Source: JAEUKQ01 sp964414755 (GTDB lineage: Bacteria; Pseudomonadota; Alphaproteobacteria; JAEUKQ01). Taken from it: DNA of 45,711 nucleotides. Below the pieces are notes generated by a model that was given only the letters and a program-made list of their open reading frames with translations, had not been told where the DNA came from and ran no database searches. The position numbers were made by a program, and so were the translations under genes. The DNA lies in the NCBI GenBank assembly GCA_964414755.1, contig CAYPXH010000006.1, forward strand, positions 1-45,711, given 5' to 3'. Positions 43,292 to 45,711 of the stretch are shown piece by piece; position 1 is the stretch's first letter, and the number at the start of each line of letters is the position of its first letter.

Positions 43292-44350
43292 ATGCGCATC
43301 GAAGAAGAAATTAAACTGGACTTTAAAGATGTTCTTATTCGCCCAAAGCGCAGCACATTAAGATCCCGTGCTGAAGTTAATCTGCACCGAAAATATAATT
43401 TTCGCCATAGTGACAAGACATGGGAAGGCATCCCTATTATTGCGGCTAATATGGATCACACCGGAACATTTGCTGTGGCGAATGCCCTTGCCAAACATAG
43501 TATGATGACTGCTGTCGATAAATATGCAAGCGTTGATGAATGGGAAAAATTTGTGCAACAATCCCAGCATAACAAAGAACGGCTTAATTATGCTTTTGTA
43601 AGTTGTGGTATTCGTCAGGAAGACTTTGATAAGCTAAAAACTATTATGCGTCAGCTGGACCTTGCGTTGATATGTTTGGACGTTGCCAATGGATATTCGC
43701 AATATTTTGTTGATTTTGTGCGTCGGACACGAGACGCATTCCCCACCAAAATTATTATGGCAGGCAATGTTGTTACTGGCGAAATGACAGAAGAGCTTAT
43801 TTTATCGGGTGCCGATATTGTAAAAGTTGGTATTGGACCTGGATCGGTTTGTACAACCCGAAAAAAAACTGGGGTTGGCTATCCACAGATTTCAGCGGTG
43901 ATCGAGTGTGCCGATGCAGCGCATGGTCTAAGGGGGCTGGTTTGTTCCGATGGCGGATGTACCGTGCCAGGCGATGTGGCGAAAGCTTTCGCTGCTGGTG
44001 CTGACTTTGTTATGCTAGGTGGTATGCTAGCTGGCCATGATGAATGTAGCGGTGAAATTTTTATAGAAAATGGACAAAAATTTAAACGCTTTTACGGTAT
44101 GAGTTCTACCGAGGCGATGAACAAACACCATGGTAAGGTTGAAGAATATCGCTCAAGCGAGGGTAAATCGGTTAATATTCCGTATCGCGGGGCTATTGAA
44201 AATACCATTCTGGATATATTAGGGGGTATACGGTCAACCTGTACATATGTTGGGGCGCAACAGCTAAAAGAATTATCAAAACGCACCACTTTTATACGTG
44301 TTACACAACAATTAAACGAGGTCTATGCCCCCTATCAAATTAGTAATTAA
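43292..44350 (+). CDS. guaC: GMP reductase
   Basis: Reduces GMP to IMP with NADPH, releasing ammonia, and so links guanine to adenine nucleotide pools. The 352-aa TIM barrel has the family start KLDFKDVLIRPKRSTLRSR, the active-site loop GIGPGSVCTTRKKTGVGYP with Cys187, and the phosphate segment SDGGCTVPGDVAKAFAAGAD followed by FVMLGGMLAGHDE. The flap FYGMSSTEAMNKH separates it from IMP dehydrogenase, as does the absence of CBS domains. It is a single gene with its own terminator. Confidence 0.96.
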   Translation: MRIEEEIKLDFKDVLIRPKRSTLRSRAEVNLHRKYNFRHSDKTWEGIPIIAANMDHTGTFAVANALAKHSMMTAVDKYASVDEWEKFVQQSQHNKERLNYAFVSCGIRQEDFDKLKTIMRQLDLALICLDVANGYSQYFVDFVRRTRDAFPTKIIMAGNVVTGEMTEELILSGADIVKVGIGPGSVCTTRKKTGVGYPQISAVIECADAAHGLRGLVCSDGGCTVPGDVAKAFAAGADFVMLGGMLAGHDECSGEIFIENGQKFKRFYGMSSTEAMNKHHGKVEEYRSSEGKSVNIPYRGAIENTILDILGGIRSTCTYVGAQQLKELSKRTTFIRVTQQLNEVYAPYQISN

Positions 44351-44684
44351 ACAACGATACAAGCGTCGCGATTGTATAAGAATACCCAACAGCTTTATTT
44401 TAAAACTTCCCTAATGGCTATTTGTGAAAAGCCAAAACAGTGTTTTGGCTTTTCGCTTGGGAATTGTAAAATGTGCATCAATTGTTATAAAGAACAGCAA
44501 CAAATTGATAAGGAATAATCAACAAAAATCTTCAAATGCATTTGTATCAGTTGTTTTGTACCAATAACCCAGAACGCGTTACTTTCCAGCTGCAAAACAT
44601 AAAAACCAGCCACCCCAAAGAACATGTTCAGCAAACTTGGTACAAAAATCCTAATATTGTTTAAAGATTCGAATAACCAAAAAT
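44351..44684. other. Convergent intergenic region guaC / bactofilin
   Basis: This 334-nt stretch holds the guaC terminator (separate entry). I see no gene, repeat or RNA fold in the remaining 230 nt before the bactofilin stop. Confidence 0.5.
44426..44454. terminator. Terminator-like hairpin downstream of guaC
   Basis: GAAAAGCCAAAAC and GTTTTGGCTTTTC form a perfect 13-bp stem with loop AGT. The T-run is inside the stem end, so it can serve either strand. It lies 75 nt after the guaC stop and may also end the convergent bactofilin transcript. Confidence 0.75.
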
Positions 44685-45233
44685 CTATGAATTGCGGGAA
44701 GATTTAATACCAACCGGGCTGGTTGGCGCGGGCGACCCAACAACGGCCTGGGGTACAGGCTGTTGTGGTATGCTGGGCTTATCCCGTAAAATGGTTGTCT
44801 TACCATCATTTTGTGTTGTCACGCTATTAATTGGCCGACACTGTCCATCAAGAAAAGCGCCGGGTTCAATGGCCAATGATTGATGCAAAATATCGCCAAT
44901 AACCTTTGCGCTTTTGGCCAACATTACGTTATTACCACGGACTTGCCCGGTAACTGAACCTAAAATACGAACATTTTCAGCCGATACAGAACCATGAACA
45001 TGGGCACCTTCAGAAATTGTTGCCCCACGGCTTTGTAAATTACCCTCAACAATGCCATCAAGCTGAACATCGCCAGAACAAATAACATCACCAACAACGC
45101 GAATATCTTTACGAATAACCGAAGCCATGGCCGGAGCACCAGCTTTATTAACTGTTGCCGCAGCAGAGTTATTATTTAAATAACGATGTACGTCACCATA
45201 ACCCGATTCATTACCCGGTAGCTTTGTTGACAT
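44685..45233 (-). CDS. Bactofilin (polymer-forming cytoskeletal protein)
   Basis: A 182-aa bactofilin. The central beta-helix domain (about 40-135) begins VIRKDIRVVGDVICSGDVQ and continues in short repeating strands (GIVEGNLQSRGATISEGAHVHGSV and so on) to GAFLDGQCRP. Flanking segments are disordered, with a Pro-rich C-terminus. Bactofilins polymerise without nucleotide and act in cell shape, stalks or peptidoglycan enzyme placement. No peptidase (LmdC/M23) gene is adjacent in the window. It follows the cold-shock gene by 46 nt. Confidence 0.93.
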   Translation of the reverse strand: MSTKLPGNESGYGDVHRYLNNNSAAATVNKAGAPAMASVIRKDIRVVGDVICSGDVQLDGIVEGNLQSRGATISEGAHVHGSVSAENVRILGSVTGQVRGNNVMLAKSAKVIGDILHQSLAIEPGAFLDGQCRPINSVTTQNDGKTTILRDKPSIPQQPVPQAVVGSPAPTSPVGIKSSRNS

Positions 45234-45279
45234 AATAATAAACCCCTTGAAAAAACTAACCTAAAAAAAATTGGTGTTT

Positions 45280-45711
45280 CTAAAATTGCATGCTAACAGC
45301 AATTGCTTCACGCCCTTTGTCGGACATAATCACATGCATGCTTAATGATTGGTCTGGGTCAAGTTTATCTACCCCCGCATCCGCTAAAACCGACGCATGA
45401 ATAAACACATCTTTACCACCATCATCCGGCAAGACAAAACCAAAACCCTTAAAAGCATTATACCACTTAACCTTACCTTTTAGTTGAACTGCTTTTGAAA
45501 GGTCAACCGGCGGACGAAGACTTACTGGTTTTTGCCGTGCATCAGCCTGTTCAGTCGATGTGGTCTCGTCAATTGAAATAATTTTAACAACCTGTTTACC
45601 CTTGGGGCCGTCACCAACATGACATTCAATCGTCACGCCAGGCTGCAAATTCCTTTTGCCCTTTTCAAGTAACGATGAAATATGCAGAAAAATATCATCT
45701 TGCCCAGATTG
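45280..45711 (-). CDS. Double cold-shock-domain protein, N-terminus beyond the window
   Basis: The frame is open to the edge of the window, so the gene is partial at its 5' end; the apparent TTG start at 45648 is only internal. The visible part gives the end of a first cold-shock domain (DDIFLHISSLLEKG, then GVTIECHVGDGPKGKQVV), an acidic linker, and a full second domain with RNP1 KGFGFVLPDDG and RNP2 DVFIHASVL. Two-domain proteins of this kind are typical of Alphaproteobacteria and bind RNA or single-stranded DNA. Not every member is cold-induced. Confidence 0.93.
   Translation of the reverse strand, partial: QSGQDDIFLHISSLLEKGKRNLQPGVTIECHVGDGPKGKQVVKIISIDETTSTEQADARQKPVSLRPPVDLSKAVQLKGKVKWYNAFKGFGFVLPDDGGKDVFIHASVLADAGVDKLDPDQSLSMHVIMSDKGREAIAVSMQF

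Noticed and set aside
1..45711. CRISPR arrays, insertion sequences, prophage genes and rRNA
   Set aside because: No regularly spaced repeats, transposase, integrase, phage structural genes or rRNA segments were found on reading either strand.

Overview
The window looks like a piece of an AT-rich alphaproteobacterial chromosome. The gene content and local orders point to Rhodospirillales, probably an Acetobacteraceae-like bacterium: gyrA-coaD, carA-carB-greA, yqeY-dnaG-rpoD followed by a tRNA, moxR-DUF58-DUF4159, a DUF6111-like gene followed by cca, petABC and prs-rplY-pth-ychF. The taxonomic call is inference from gene content; there is no rRNA in the window. Almost every gene is housekeeping, with short spacing and many 4-nt overlaps.

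Layout. 1-3.4 kb: gyrA and coaD. 3.5-5.5 kb: tRNA-Lys with its own promoter, then a small accessory cassette (YafY/WYL regulator, VOC protein, EVE/UPF0310 protein). 5.5-10 kb: an egsA/araM-type glycerol-1-phosphate dehydrogenase, a small RNA that I identify as mmgR/alpha-r8, yajQ, a His-tailed unknown protein and an orphan ThDP enzyme. 10-13.4 kb: a peroxide and thiol block (ahpC, an intergenic terminator, ahpD, a small lipoprotein, uppP, trxB). 13.6-19.1 kb: an Lrp-type regulator and the carA-carB-greA unit, preceded by a tandem palindromic repeat that looks like an operator. 19.5-24 kb: yqeY-dnaG-rpoD and a CAU tRNA. 24-26.4 kb: an O-methyltransferase and an MHS-family transporter with an unusual inserted loop. 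26.5-33.3 kb: a four-gene MoxR/VWA-like operon that probably acts at the cell envelope. 33.5-36.4 kb: DUF6111-like, cca, hemF, trmL. 36.7-39.3 kb: petABC, the cytochrome bc1 complex. 39.3-41.2 kb: a degraded HEAT-repeat gene and two 100-N assembly gaps either side of ychF, the second of which cuts pth. 41.2-45.7 kb: rplY, prs, guaC, a bactofilin and a double cold-shock-domain gene that runs off the window.

The least expected items are the mmgR-type small RNA, the tandem operator-like repeat before carA, the HEAT pseudogene beside an assembly gap, Met in place of the quinolone-determining Ser/Ala of GyrA, a terminator between ahpC and ahpD, and the transporter insertion with two cysteines. I see no CRISPR array, prophage, insertion sequence or complete defence island, and no clear new multi-gene system.
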